Shown piece by piece: positions 9,261 to 17,522 of a stretch of DNA of 52,108 nt (within the stretch, counting starts at the first letter, position 1; each line of letters begins with the position of its first letter). The position numbers and the translations under genes are program-made. Below the pieces are notes generated by a model. That model ran no database searches. It saw only the letters and a program-made list of their open reading frames with translations, and was not told the origin of the DNA. Source of the DNA: Caldilineaceae bacterium SB0664_bin_27 (GTDB lineage Bacteria > Chloroflexota > Anaerolineae > Caldilineales > Caldilineaceae); contig VXRG01000054.1 of assembly GCA_009838625.1 (NCBI GenBank), forward strand, positions 1-52,108. The letters run 5' to 3'.

Positions 9261-10289
9261 ATGTCAGAGGAAAAGCTGCGCGCGGCCGTAATAGGAGGCG
9301 GACTGGGCGGTTCCCACGGTTATGCCTATGCGCGTGCGCCAGAGTACGAACTGGTGGCCATCTGCGACCTCAATCCGGAAGTGTTTCCGCGCTTCTTTGA
9401 GAGGGCCGAACTTCCCCCGGGCAGCATCAAGCAGTACACCGACTACCATGAGATGTTCAAAGAGGAGCGGCTGGATGTTGTCAGCGTTGCGACACCGGAC
9501 CACCTGCACACAGACCCGGTCTGTGACGCCTCGAACGCAGGTATCCGGGGCGTGATCTGCGAGAAGCCTCTGACCACAACGATAAAGGATGCCGACCGTA
9601 TTATCGAAACGATCGAAGCCAATGGCACGAAGATGTCGGTGGACCACACGCGCAGCTGGATACCTTCATATCAAGGCGTCAAGAAAGCGGTATGGGACGG
9701 TGAGATCGGAGGGCTGACACGGATCGTGGCCCACATGGGTGGTCGCCGCTCTATGCTTTTTCGCAACGGCACACACCTGATCGATGGCGTCTGCTTCTTC
9801 GCCAACGCTTCGCCGGTCTGGGTGATCGCGGCGCACGAACAAGGCTTTGAGGACTACGGCCCTGTCTACGACGGCAAAGGCGGCAAGGACCCACAGTATG
9901 ACCCGGGGTCGACGATTATCATTGAGTTCGCGAATGGCGTGCGCGGCATAGTCAATAGCGCCAAGCTGACGCCTCAGTTGTTTGAGTATGACTTGCAGGG
10001 CCCGAACGGACGGTACTGGCTCACCGACAAGCACTGTACGGCCTGGAAGACGGAAGAGAAGGAAGGCACGCCTATCCAGGTGCCGCCGCCGCCTGGGCGG
10101 AGCTATATCGATCCCTTCGGCGAAAACCTGATTCCGGCGGTCCAGGAGATGGCCAACATGGTATTGCATGACGCCCCCAGCAGCTCCCCACCCTACCGGG
10201 GCAGGGAGTCGCTGGAAATTATGCTGGCAGCACTTATTTCGCAGACAAAGGGCAGTGCCAAAGTCGAGTTGCCGCTGCCCCGCGAATAA
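9261..10289 (+). CDS. Gfo/Idh/MocA family NAD(P)-dependent dehydrogenase
   Basis: This 342-residue oxidoreductase has an N-terminal Rossmann domain (AAVIGGGLGG, residues 8-17, then the acidic ICDLNPE). The family signature EKP (VICEKPLTTT, near residue 97) contributes the catalytic-site lysine. The C-terminal half is the alpha/beta substrate domain. Such enzymes oxidise or reduce sugars, inositols and amino-sugar derivatives. AAGGAG precedes the ATG. The next gene, 11 bases downstream, is a second member of the family, so the two probably act in one pathway. Substrate cannot be predicted. Confidence 0.9.
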   Translation: MSEEKLRAAVIGGGLGGSHGYAYARAPEYELVAICDLNPEVFPRFFERAELPPGSIKQYTDYHEMFKEERLDVVSVATPDHLHTDPVCDASNAGIRGVICEKPLTTTIKDADRIIETIEANGTKMSVDHTRSWIPSYQGVKKAVWDGEIGGLTRIVAHMGGRRSMLFRNGTHLIDGVCFFANASPVWVIAAHEQGFEDYGPVYDGKGGKDPQYDPGSTIIIEFANGVRGIVNSAKLTPQLFEYDLQGPNGRYWLTDKHCTAWKTEEKEGTPIQVPPPPGRSYIDPFGENLIPAVQEMANMVLHDAPSSSPPYRGRESLEIMLAALISQTKGSAKVELPLPRE

Positions 10290-10300
10290 GGTGGAGGACG

Positions 10301-11401
10301 ATGTCAAAAGATAGAAAGCTGGTCGTGGGCGCGATATCCTCTCACGGCCATGAACTCGGTCACGTCAGTGTGCTGGAACAGTTGGAAGAAGTCGGGTCGA
10401 TTCACGTCTGCGCGGCCACGGACCTGGTCGACGTGGAGGACCTGGCCGGCGAGTCGGCGCGGGTGGCGGGAAAGTATACCAGTGTCGACGCTCTGTTGGA
10501 ACGAACGGACTTAGACGCTGTGATCATGTGCGCACGACCCGATCACGCGCCCCCGATCATGGAAAAGGTCGTAAGTGCCGGCCTGCCGGTCCTTTACGAT
10601 AAGCCCGCGTCTACCCGGTCTGAAGACTTGAAAAGGGTCGCCGAGCTCGCTCGACGAAAAGGCCTTACGGCCGGGGCCATGCTCCAGTGGCGCTATCACC
10701 CGATGACGCTAAGCCTCAAGCACGCCCTGGCCAAAGGCGCCCTCGGCGATGTAATGACCATCGAAGGCAAGATGCTGAACGGCTTGCTGCAGTACCGGGA
10801 CACCTCGACCTATTCGTTCGATCCGGAGAAGGCCGGACACGGAATCCTCTCCTGGCTCGGCTGTCACTGTCTCGATCTTGTCCTCTATCTGATGGAGGAG
10901 CGAGTGGTCGAGGTAATGGCCATGGTAGGCAACCTGAACCCGGAGAAAGTCGCTGTCGAGGATACTGGGTTCCTGATTCTGAAGTTTGAGAGCGGCCGCA
11001 TGGGTACCTTTCAAGCCGGTTACCACCTGCTGGGCGGGAGAGCCACGTACGACTTTTACATTGGCATGCGAGGGACAGAAGGCTTTGCAATCCTGCCGTA
11101 TCTTGAACCCCAGGAGGCAACGTCGGGAGGAAGCGAAGTCGAATATACTGCAACCTACTCACTTTTCAGTGAAGCGCGCGGCTGGAACACGGGAGGCGTG
11201 CGCAAGGAACGTTTTGCGATTCCCCATTCGCCGGTGTACGGCGGCGTCATGGCGGAAGAGCTTTTCCGAGATTTCTTTGACGCAGCACAGAACGGCGCGC
11301 CGGCGCCGGCGCCGATTGAGGACTCGGTGCATATGCTGGAAATCATTGAGGCGGCCAAGGAGTCATCGGAATCGGGCCGTTCCGTTGGCATCGCCATGTG
11401 A
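10301..11401 (+). CDS. Gfo/Idh/MocA family protein with altered nucleotide-binding loop
   Basis: This 366-residue member of the same superfamily starts 11 bases after the previous gene with GGTGGAGG upstream. The family DKP motif is kept (VLYDKPASTRSED, near residue 100), and the C-terminal domain contains GHGILSWLGCHCLDLVLYLM, a typical substrate-pocket helix. The N-terminal loop reads GAISSHGHELGH instead of the usual GxGxxG. It may bind nucleotide differently or poorly; some family members tolerate such changes. It is likely co-transcribed and may cooperate with the upstream dehydrogenase. Family call good, activity uncertain. Confidence 0.85.
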   Translation: MSKDRKLVVGAISSHGHELGHVSVLEQLEEVGSIHVCAATDLVDVEDLAGESARVAGKYTSVDALLERTDLDAVIMCARPDHAPPIMEKVVSAGLPVLYDKPASTRSEDLKRVAELARRKGLTAGAMLQWRYHPMTLSLKHALAKGALGDVMTIEGKMLNGLLQYRDTSTYSFDPEKAGHGILSWLGCHCLDLVLYLMEERVVEVMAMVGNLNPEKVAVEDTGFLILKFESGRMGTFQAGYHLLGGRATYDFYIGMRGTEGFAILPYLEPQEATSGGSEVEYTATYSLFSEARGWNTGGVRKERFAIPHSPVYGGVMAEELFRDFFDAAQNGAPAPAPIEDSVHMLEIIEAAKESSESGRSVGIAM

Positions 11402-11420
11402 CACCGGAGGGCCGGGCACG

Positions 11421-12149
11421 ATGGGTAGCATAACCTACCGCGAGACTTTCGAAGTTGGCGCAGGCGGCTGGATAGCCTGGTTAGGACCTGGCCAGCCGGC
11501 TCCGGCCGTCATTGAAGAAGAGGCGCTGGTCACGCGCAGCCCCTGGGGAATTGACTCCAACCACGCTCCGCCCGGAGGCGGCTATCTTCATCTCCTGTTC
11601 ATTCTGTATACGGCCCACCAGGACAGCCCCGGCGATAGTTATGCGCCGCTCCTGGGCGGGAACCGGTTTATCGATGGCGGCTACCCGCGCGATTTCCGCA
11701 ATGCCCGACTTACCCTACGGCTGAAAGGCAATGTCGACCTGCAGGGCGCTGAACTGAGGCTGCACTGCCAATCGCGCGTGGGGGACAAGGCGATCAACTT
11801 TGTACTGACTTCGCAGTCCTTTGAGGTGACGCCGGAGTGGTCGGAGCAGACGATAACTTTGACGCCGGACCCGGAGCAGTGGCTCTGCCTGGGCGCCCGC
11901 CACGACCTCCATGAAGTGTACGATTGGGGCGACATTGACAGCGTGCTGCGAGATGTCAACATCGACATCATCCTTCTGTTGCATCCGCTGAAAATCGTAC
12001 CCTTGAGTCCGCAGCAAGGCGGTCCACACGCTCGACGCGCAGAAGTGGACTACGAGGTGGATCGAGGGTATCTTCCAACAGGAGAAATCAGGTTGGGCGA
12101 AGTTCAGATTGATTTCGACGTCTCATCAGCGGAGTCGAATTGTCGGTAA
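11421..12149 (+). CDS. Beta-rich protein of unknown function
   Basis: This is a 242-residue protein. The start is the ATG at 11421, behind GGAGG at 11406-11410; the frame is open far upstream but only as overlap with the previous gene. There is no signal peptide or membrane segment. Alternating hydrophobic strands (ARLTLRLKG, AELRLHCQS, INFVLTSQSFEV, EQTITLTPDPEQW) resemble a carbohydrate-binding-module-like or concanavalin-like beta sandwich, but I do not recognise a named family. It follows two Gfo/Idh dehydrogenases by 19 bases, so it likely belongs to the same operon. A sugar-ligand role is a guess from fold and context. Confidence 0.7.
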   Translation: MGSITYRETFEVGAGGWIAWLGPGQPAPAVIEEEALVTRSPWGIDSNHAPPGGGYLHLLFILYTAHQDSPGDSYAPLLGGNRFIDGGYPRDFRNARLTLRLKGNVDLQGAELRLHCQSRVGDKAINFVLTSQSFEVTPEWSEQTITLTPDPEQWLCLGARHDLHEVYDWGDIDSVLRDVNIDIILLLHPLKIVPLSPQQGGPHARRAEVDYEVDRGYLPTGEIRLGEVQIDFDVSSAESNCR

Positions 12150-12253
12150 GTCAGTTCGAGCACATTCCTGCCTGGGATGATACCAATCCTGGAGAGTTAT
12201 GCTGTCAGGTTTTCAATTATAGACGGGGCTGGACGCCTCAACAGTATTACCAA

Positions 12254-12282
12254 TTGTGATTGCATTGCAATCATGCTATTTT
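12254..12282 (+). promoter_or_regulatory. Promoter with embedded palindromic operator for the toxin-antitoxin pair
   Basis: TTGTGA (12254-12259), a 17-base spacer and TATTTT (12277-12282, preceded by TG as in an extended -10) form a plausible promoter. A perfect 17-base palindrome TGATTGCA-T-TGCAATCA (12257-12273) fills the spacer. Type II antitoxins usually repress their own operon by binding such palindromes, so this is the likely operator for the antitoxin 30 bases downstream. Confidence 0.72.
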
Positions 12283-12312
12283 CCAGATGACATTGCATAC
12301 GAGGGTGAATTC

Positions 12313-12582
12313 ATGGCCAGTATAACAGTGCGTAGCCTCGACGAAGATCTGAAGAGGCGGCTACGAAAAAGAGCAGCTGAGAACGGCCGCTCCGTGGAGC
12401 AAGAGGTCCGTGAAATTCTGCCCGCTGCGCTGAATCAGGAGGCTGCTCCAGCCAGGAATCTCGGATCGGCGATCCATAAGTTGTTTAAGCCCTTCGGACA
12501 TACAGAGCTGGATATCCCTCCAAGGGAAGCGATGCGCGAATTCCAGCACTTTGATGAAACTCTAGACGATGTTCGTTCTTGA
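12313..12582 (+). CDS. Type II antitoxin, FitA-like ribbon-helix-helix
   Basis: This 89-residue protein starts at the ATG at 12313 with GAGGGTG at 12301-12307; an in-frame ATG at 12289 or earlier would fall in or next to the promoter. The N-terminal half, ITVRSLDEDLKRRLRKRAAE followed by NGRSVEQEVREIL, is the FitA/VapB ribbon-helix-helix DNA-binding domain. The C-terminal tail (residues 50-89) would wrap the toxin. Its end overlaps the toxin gene by 14 bases, so translation is coupled. It should neutralise the PIN toxin and repress the operon at the palindrome upstream. Confidence 0.88.
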   Translation: MASITVRSLDEDLKRRLRKRAAENGRSVEQEVREILPAALNQEAAPARNLGSAIHKLFKPFGHTELDIPPREAMREFQHFDETLDDVRS

Positions 12583-12991
12583 TACCAACGTCATCTCGGA
12601 GCTTAAGCGCGACAACCCTCATTCAGAGGTCCTGGCATGGCTTGACAATCAACTTACGAGCACTTTTTTTGTTACTACCATCACCGAGGCAGAAATCCGA
12701 ACAGGTATCGCTCTCTTGCCTGAAGGAAAACGTCGGCGAGGATTAACTGCAGCTGCGGAGCGCACCTTCGGAGCGATATTCTCTGAGCGTGTCTTGTCTT
12801 TCGACAGTGAAGCTGCCCGCGCCTATGCAGAAATAGCGTCCAGTCGCCGAATGGCTGGCCATCCAATCAGCCAGGCCGACTGCCAGATCGCAGCGATTGC
12901 CCGTTCACAGGGATTGTCCATTGCGACAAGAGACGTAGAAGACTTTGAGGGCTGTGGAATAGAAGTGTTGAATCCCTGGACAGATCCTTAG
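12569..12991 (+). CDS. PIN-domain toxin, VapC/FitB-like ribonuclease
   Basis: This 140-residue PIN-domain protein has the acidic metal-binding residues in place: Asp5 in VLDTNVISE, Glu42 in ITEAEIRTG, Asp104 in QADCQIAAIA and Asp122 in TRDVEDFEG. The C-terminal GIEVLNPW is typical of FitB. PIN toxins cleave RNA (tRNA or rRNA in studied cases) when freed from the antitoxin. It overlaps the antitoxin gene by 14 bases. The pair sits between two transporter clusters. The toxin looks intact. Confidence 0.9.
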   Translation: MFVLDTNVISELKRDNPHSEVLAWLDNQLTSTFFVTTITEAEIRTGIALLPEGKRRRGLTAAAERTFGAIFSERVLSFDSEAARAYAEIASSRRMAGHPISQADCQIAAIARSQGLSIATRDVEDFEGCGIEVLNPWTDP

Positions 12992-13238
12992 AGGCTCAGA
13001 ATTCACGTGTCCGGACACTGTGCTTGTTGTTCGGCTTACCAGGTCGCTGACTGCTTTCAGCACACACAAGCCCAAACTCTTTGAGTCCCAAGTTCGGCAA
13101 ACAGGCAGGTGGAGAACCCATGCCTGGGGCTATGTGGTGCAAGACATGTGGAGAAGTGCGGATCAACTTCAGCGATCCATAGCCTCTGTTGAGTAGACGC
13201 CGCAGAAAGCCCAGGCCCGCGGAGCGGGCGGGGGATCA

Positions 13239-13267
13239 TTGACACGACCTGTTCTCCGTGCTAAACT
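13239..13267 (+). promoter_or_regulatory. Sigma70-type promoter for the second transporter operon
   Basis: TTGACA at 13239-13244, exactly 17 bases, then TAAACT at 13262-13267 (four of six -10 matches). It would start a transcript about 400 bases before the binding-protein gene at 13674. By eye only. Confidence 0.6.
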
Positions 13268-13650
13268 GCGGCCACATTCGGCAGAATTGAGCGTTCCCAG
13301 TTCAAGCCTCACCGGGAAAAATTTACGCGCGGGCGGTCCAACCTACTTGAATCCTGCGAAGTGGGTCAAGAACGAAACACAGAGGTTGTAAGCGGTCCGT
13401 GATTGCCTGGCGCCCCGGAACCAGATTTCACCCAGGCGAACGTTACGCCAGTCAACTCGAATGAAGCTGCGGCCGAGACAGGACATCCAAGCTCTCTGTG
13501 CGGCAAAAACGTGGCAATGAATTCGAAGAAGGCACAAAAGTGAAGGAAGGAGGAAGAAGACGCGAGCAATAAAGACGGGGGCTGACGCACTCCCATGGCA
13601 GGACACTGTGCTCATTGTCTACTGACAGAACCACCTCTCATTCAAGCTTC

Positions 13651-13672
13651 AAGAACCAGATGGAGTCAAAAC
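13651..13672 (+). promoter_or_regulatory. Leader motif shared with the 256 gene, with ribosome site
   Basis: AAGAACCAGA followed by GGAGTCAAAACC repeats the leader of the FAD oxidoreductase. Here GGAG (13662-13665) is eight bases from the ATG, an ideal spacing. CCACCT also lies upstream in both copies. Confidence 0.45.
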
Positions 13673-13673
13673 C

Positions 13674-15374
13674 ATGAAGAAGTCGAGACTTTCGCGCCGT
13701 GATTTCCTGAGCGTCTCAGCGACGGCTGCCGCCGGCGTCATGCTGACCGCCTGCGTGCCGGCCACCGCGCCGAGCGATGAACCCGCTGCGATGGCTGAGG
13801 CCGAGGCGCCGGCCGAAGAAGCTGCCGCTATGGACGGCGGAACGATGACGTTTTCCACAGGATCGCCTTGGGGGACTTTCAGCCCCTTCCGGCCGACCTA
13901 CCAGTACGGCTACAGCAGCAACACACCGGCCATGCTGACCCACAGCCGCCTGTTTGACCTCGACCGCAACAACGACACGCACCCGAACCTGGCAACGGAG
14001 TGGGACATTTCCGACGACGCCACCGTGTACACGTTCAAACTGCGTGAGGACGCCAAGTGGCATGACGGAGAGCCGGTCACGGCTAACGATGTGGTGGAAA
14101 CGGTCCGGTTCATCTTGACCCAGGCCACCAACATCAATCCCCGGCGCTGGATCAGTGCCCTGAAGGGTGGGCAGGACTTCTATGATGGCGTATCTGATGA
14201 GCTGCCGGGCGCCTACGCGCCGGACGACTTCACAGTCGTCTTTGAGCTGGAGGAGACCAACGTCGGTTGGCATCTTTCGGCGACGACGGACCTTCAGATC
14301 CTGCCGGCGCACATCTTCAACTCTGTGGCGCCCGAAGACATTGTAGAGCACCACGCTCCGGCCTGGTACACACCCGAACTGAACATCGGCTCCGGTCCCT
14401 TCAAGTTCGTCCGCGCAGAGCGGGACCAGTTCGTTGAGCTGGTTCGCAATGACGATTACTACGGCGGTACGCCCAAACTTGAGCGCATAATCTTCAAGAA
14501 TTTCGGTGCGGCCGACACCCAGTTCATCGCTTTGCAGAAGGGCGAACTGGATGTATGGAACGTCCCGCAGGACTTCTACGAGCAGTCCCTGGAACTGGAC
14601 AATGTGGACGTCCACCTGGTCAACCGTAACTACATTCGCGTCTTCCTGCTGAACTACGAGTCACCAGTCCTTGCCGACAAGCGCGTGCGCCAGGCCCTGG
14701 CTTACGCCATTGACCGCGAGGGAATCTGCGAGGGCCTATATTCCGGCCTCTGCACACCCTACAACTCCTACATGGAGATGCGCCCATGGCTGGCTGACGG
14801 CCTCAACCAGTACGATTACAATCCCGAAAAGGCCAAGGAGCTGCTTGCCGCGGCCGAAGCCGACGGCACCTGGGACCCGAGCAACGTACTGCGCGTCAAC
14901 TGGTACTACAGCGACGCCCTCCATCAGGACATTATGGCCGCCGTCCAGCAGAACCTGGCCGCTGTCGGTGTTGAGACGCAGCTCCAGTACCTGGAAGGCA
15001 CTTCAGCCGTCGAGACACAGAGCGCCTGTGAATTTGAGATGTACTATCAGGGTTGGGGCTTCTCCTTCCCCGAGCAGTACAACTCCTTCTTCACCGATGC
15101 GGAACGCTGCCGCACGCCTTGGGGTGATCCCGATGCCCAAGCCCTCTTCAATCAGACGGCGACCACGGTCGATGTGGAGGAGCGGATGGCGATTCACGAG
15201 CAGATCCAGCGGCGTTTGAATGATGAACTGCCGATGATGCCGTTCCTGCAGTTTATCGGCCCGGTGGCAGTCAACAAGCGGGTACAAGGCTTTAACGAGG
15301 ACGCCCTCTGGAACCGCTACTATCCGTGGAGCAACGGCTTCGCCAACGCGGTAAACTGGTCTGTGTCGGGTTAA
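13674..15374 (+). CDS. Family-5 ABC solute-binding protein with Tat lipoprotein signal
   Basis: This 566-residue SBP_bac_5 protein opens with a twin-arginine motif (SRRDFL, residues 7-12), a hydrophobic stretch and a lipobox LTAC (Cys27). It should therefore be exported folded by the Tat system and then lipidated, unlike the Sec-type signals of the other four binding proteins here. Family landmarks are FKLREDAKWHDGEPVTANDV near residue 125 and KRVRQALAYAIDREGI near 340. It is followed by a hairpin and then its own DppB/DppC pair. Ligand unknown. Its spacing and leader resemble those of the 256 gene. Confidence 0.93.
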   Translation: MKKSRLSRRDFLSVSATAAAGVMLTACVPATAPSDEPAAMAEAEAPAEEAAAMDGGTMTFSTGSPWGTFSPFRPTYQYGYSSNTPAMLTHSRLFDLDRNNDTHPNLATEWDISDDATVYTFKLREDAKWHDGEPVTANDVVETVRFILTQATNINPRRWISALKGGQDFYDGVSDELPGAYAPDDFTVVFELEETNVGWHLSATTDLQILPAHIFNSVAPEDIVEHHAPAWYTPELNIGSGPFKFVRAERDQFVELVRNDDYYGGTPKLERIIFKNFGAADTQFIALQKGELDVWNVPQDFYEQSLELDNVDVHLVNRNYIRVFLLNYESPVLADKRVRQALAYAIDREGICEGLYSGLCTPYNSYMEMRPWLADGLNQYDYNPEKAKELLAAAEADGTWDPSNVLRVNWYYSDALHQDIMAAVQQNLAAVGVETQLQYLEGTSAVETQSACEFEMYYQGWGFSFPEQYNSFFTDAERCRTPWGDPDAQALFNQTATTVDVEERMAIHEQIQRRLNDELPMMPFLQFIGPVAVNKRVQGFNEDALWNRYYPWSNGFANAVNWSVSG

Positions 15375-15392
15375 CTTGTTCATAGAGAGCAA

Positions 15393-15431
15393 GAGAAGAG
15401 TAGAGAGGCATTCCCCTCCTCTCTGCTTCTC
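15393..15431 (+). terminator. Hairpin between Tat binding protein and permease
   Basis: Arms 15393-15408 and 15418-15431 pair (GAGAAG and AGAGAGG against CCTCTCT and CTTCTC) with a small bulge, followed by a pyrimidine-rich tail. It begins 18 bases after the stop. It probably lowers read-through into the permease genes. Confidence 0.6.
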
Positions 15432-15463
15432 TCTTTCTTTCCTCCGTTTGTGAGAGCATAGCT

Positions 15464-16426
15464 TTGCGAACCTACATTCTGCGCCGCCTGGCGATCTCAG
15501 CACCCATCCTCCTGGGACTGACAATGGTGACTTTCATATTCACCGAACTGATGCCGGGCGACTTTGTCGACGCATTGATTCCACCTCTGGCGATTGTCAA
15601 CTACACAGAGGAACAGTTGGAGTCGATGCGGGAAAACTACGGCCTCAATAAACCACCCCATATACGCTACTTGATCTGGCTGCGTGAGCTGGCGAAGGGC
15701 AATATGGGGAAATCGCTAATATCCGGTGCGCCGGTGCGCGACGAAATCCTGCAGCGGATGCCGGCTACCCTTCAGCTCACCGCGACTTCCCTACTGTTTG
15801 GCATCGCCTTTGGCGCGGCCCTGGGGATTCTTTCCGCGGTAAAACAGTACACTTGGGTGGACCAGACGCTCACGCTGCTTGGCTTCATCTGGATATCCAC
15901 ACCCGGCTTTGTATTTGCGATCGGGGCGATCTTTCTGTTTTCTTTGAAGATAAGTCTTTTCCCCACCTCTGGCATTACAAACTATGGCGAAGAGGCGTCA
16001 ATTCTGACGCGCATTCACCACATGTTCCTGCCGGCACTGGTGCTGGGTTTGGGAAGTATGGCCGGATTTATGCGCTACTCACGTAGCAGCCTGCTCGACG
16101 TTATCCGCCAGGACTACATCACAGTAGCACGCGCCAAGGGGCTGGCCGAGAAGGCTGTTCTGCTGGGGCACGCTCTGCGCAACGCGCTCATACCCCTTAT
16201 AACGATAATTAGCCTGGACATACCTTTTCTAATTGGCGGCACTGTCATCATTGAGCACATTTTTGCCTGGCCGGGAATGGGAACATACAGCCTGACTGCG
16301 ATCTATTCACGCGACTATCCGGTCATCATGGGCGTGAATTTCATGGTCGCGCTCGTCGTCCTGCTGAGCAACCTGCTTGCCGACATCACGTATGCGTTCG
16401 CAGATCCGCGCATTCGCTACGAATAA
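15464..16426 (+). CDS. ABC transporter permease, DppB type
   Basis: This 320-residue permease starts at TTG 15464, giving the usual DppB opening RTYILRRLAISAPILLGLTM; no ATG or GTG fits. The EAA loop reads DYITVARAKGLAEKAVLLGH near residue 220, and the C-terminus ends ADPRIRYE as in the family. About six membrane helices are visible. It forms the channel with the gene at 16535 for solute brought by the Tat-exported binding protein. Ribosome site is weak (GAGAG). No ATPase gene lies nearby. Confidence 0.92.
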   Translation: MRTYILRRLAISAPILLGLTMVTFIFTELMPGDFVDALIPPLAIVNYTEEQLESMRENYGLNKPPHIRYLIWLRELAKGNMGKSLISGAPVRDEILQRMPATLQLTATSLLFGIAFGAALGILSAVKQYTWVDQTLTLLGFIWISTPGFVFAIGAIFLFSLKISLFPTSGITNYGEEASILTRIHHMFLPALVLGLGSMAGFMRYSRSSLLDVIRQDYITVARAKGLAEKAVLLGHALRNALIPLITIISLDIPFLIGGTVIIEHIFAWPGMGTYSLTAIYSRDYPVIMGVNFMVALVVLLSNLLADITYAFADPRIRYE

Positions 16427-16534
16427 GAAGAGATCCAGTCGCGGTGCGCGGAATAGCTGAGAATCCTATGTTATCCCATCTACTCTATCGTCATTGTCCC
16501 GGACAGGCGCGGTCCGAATTGGAGAGGTCGGTCG

Positions 16535-17428
16535 ATGTCCGTTTCTGAACTTTCTGATACGCTGGACGTGCCCCGCAGGGACTCGGTACAGCAGCGATTC
16601 TGGCGCCGGCTGTTCAGGCACAAGCTGGGCATGGTCGGCCTTATCATGCTGTCGCTCCTGGTGATCGCTGCGGTCTTCGCGCCGATCCTGGCGGGCATCG
16701 ACCCGGCGGCCATGGATCTGAAGATGAAGAATAAGCCGCCCAGCGCCGAGCACATCCTCGGAACGGACGCGATAGGCCGGGACGTTTGGGCCCGCCTGGT
16801 GTTCGGCGCCCGCGTCTCGCTCTCGGTAGGCCTTGTGGCGGTGGGAATCTATACTTCGATTGCTCTCATTCTTGGCAGCGTATCGGGCTATGCCGGCGGC
16901 CACGTCGACAACGTCATCATGCGCTTCACCGACATCATTATGTGTTTCCCCACCTTTCTGCTGATCATTACAGTAGCCTCGGTGCTACCCCCCAATATCT
17001 TCAACATCATGGTGATCATTGGCATCTTTGGCTGGCCCGGCATGACGCGCCTGATACGCGGCCAGTTTCTCAGCCTGCGCGGCCAGGATTTCGTTATCGC
17101 TGCAGTTGCGGTCGGTGTCCCGACCCGGCGAATCATCTTCCGTCACATTCTGCCTAACGTTGTCGGTCCAGTGGTCGTGGCCGCCACATTGGGTCTGGCT
17201 GGCGCTATTCTGACTGAGTCGAGTCTGAGTTTTCTTGGTCTGGGCGTTCAGCAGCCGACGCCAAGCTGGGGCCAGACCTTGACGACCGCCCTGCAACTTC
17301 CGATATTGGAGAACCTGCCCTGGCGCTGGCTACCTTCGGCGACGGCGATCGCTTTCGCGGTCTTGTCGATGAACTTTTTCGGGGACGCCTTACGCGACGC
17401 ATTCGACCCACGCCAGCATCTGGACTAA
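16535..17428 (+). CDS. ABC transporter permease, DppC type
   Basis: This 297-residue second channel subunit has a cytoplasmic N-terminal segment, then the helix LGMVGLIMLSLLVIAAVFAP. The signature HILGTDAIGRDVWARLVFGA is near residue 70, and the EAA loop QDFVIAAVAVGVPTRRIIFR is near 190. The C-terminus MNFFGDALRDAFDPR is canonical. GGAGAGG at 16520-16526 gives a good ribosome site. It is followed after 94 bases by the glycosidase-like gene. Confidence 0.93.
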   Translation: MSVSELSDTLDVPRRDSVQQRFWRRLFRHKLGMVGLIMLSLLVIAAVFAPILAGIDPAAMDLKMKNKPPSAEHILGTDAIGRDVWARLVFGARVSLSVGLVAVGIYTSIALILGSVSGYAGGHVDNVIMRFTDIIMCFPTFLLIITVASVLPPNIFNIMVIIGIFGWPGMTRLIRGQFLSLRGQDFVIAAVAVGVPTRRIIFRHILPNVVGPVVVAATLGLAGAILTESSLSFLGLGVQQPTPSWGQTLTTALQLPILENLPWRWLPSATAIAFAVLSMNFFGDALRDAFDPRQHLD

Positions 17429-17522
17429 CCCCGCCCCGAACCGGTCTGCCTATTCGATGGACTCGCACATCAGACCATTTCTCCCTCTTGAAAATTGACA
17501 TAGTCCCGCATGGAATAAAGCG

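Larger units (their letters stand above)
12992..13673 (+). other. 682-base stretch without a convincing gene
   Basis: Short open frames here lack ribosome sites and family motifs. Visible elements are a 12-base palindrome GTGTCCGGACAC (13007-13018) after the toxin gene, a six-bp stem with a three-base loop at 13215-13229, and the promoter at 13239-13267. The leader motif shared with the 256 gene ends the stretch. About 400 bases between promoter and start codon hold nothing else I can name, so a structured leader is possible. Confidence 0.6.

Noticed and set aside
13343..13615. Minus-strand 90-codon frame in the 12992-13673 gap
   Set aside because: No ribosome site or recognisable domain, and it overlaps other equally unsupported frames; probably chance.
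17495..17500. TTGACA close to the 17523 start codon
   Set aside because: It lies only 22 bases before the ATG with no -10 box at proper spacing, so a promoter here would start inside the gene.
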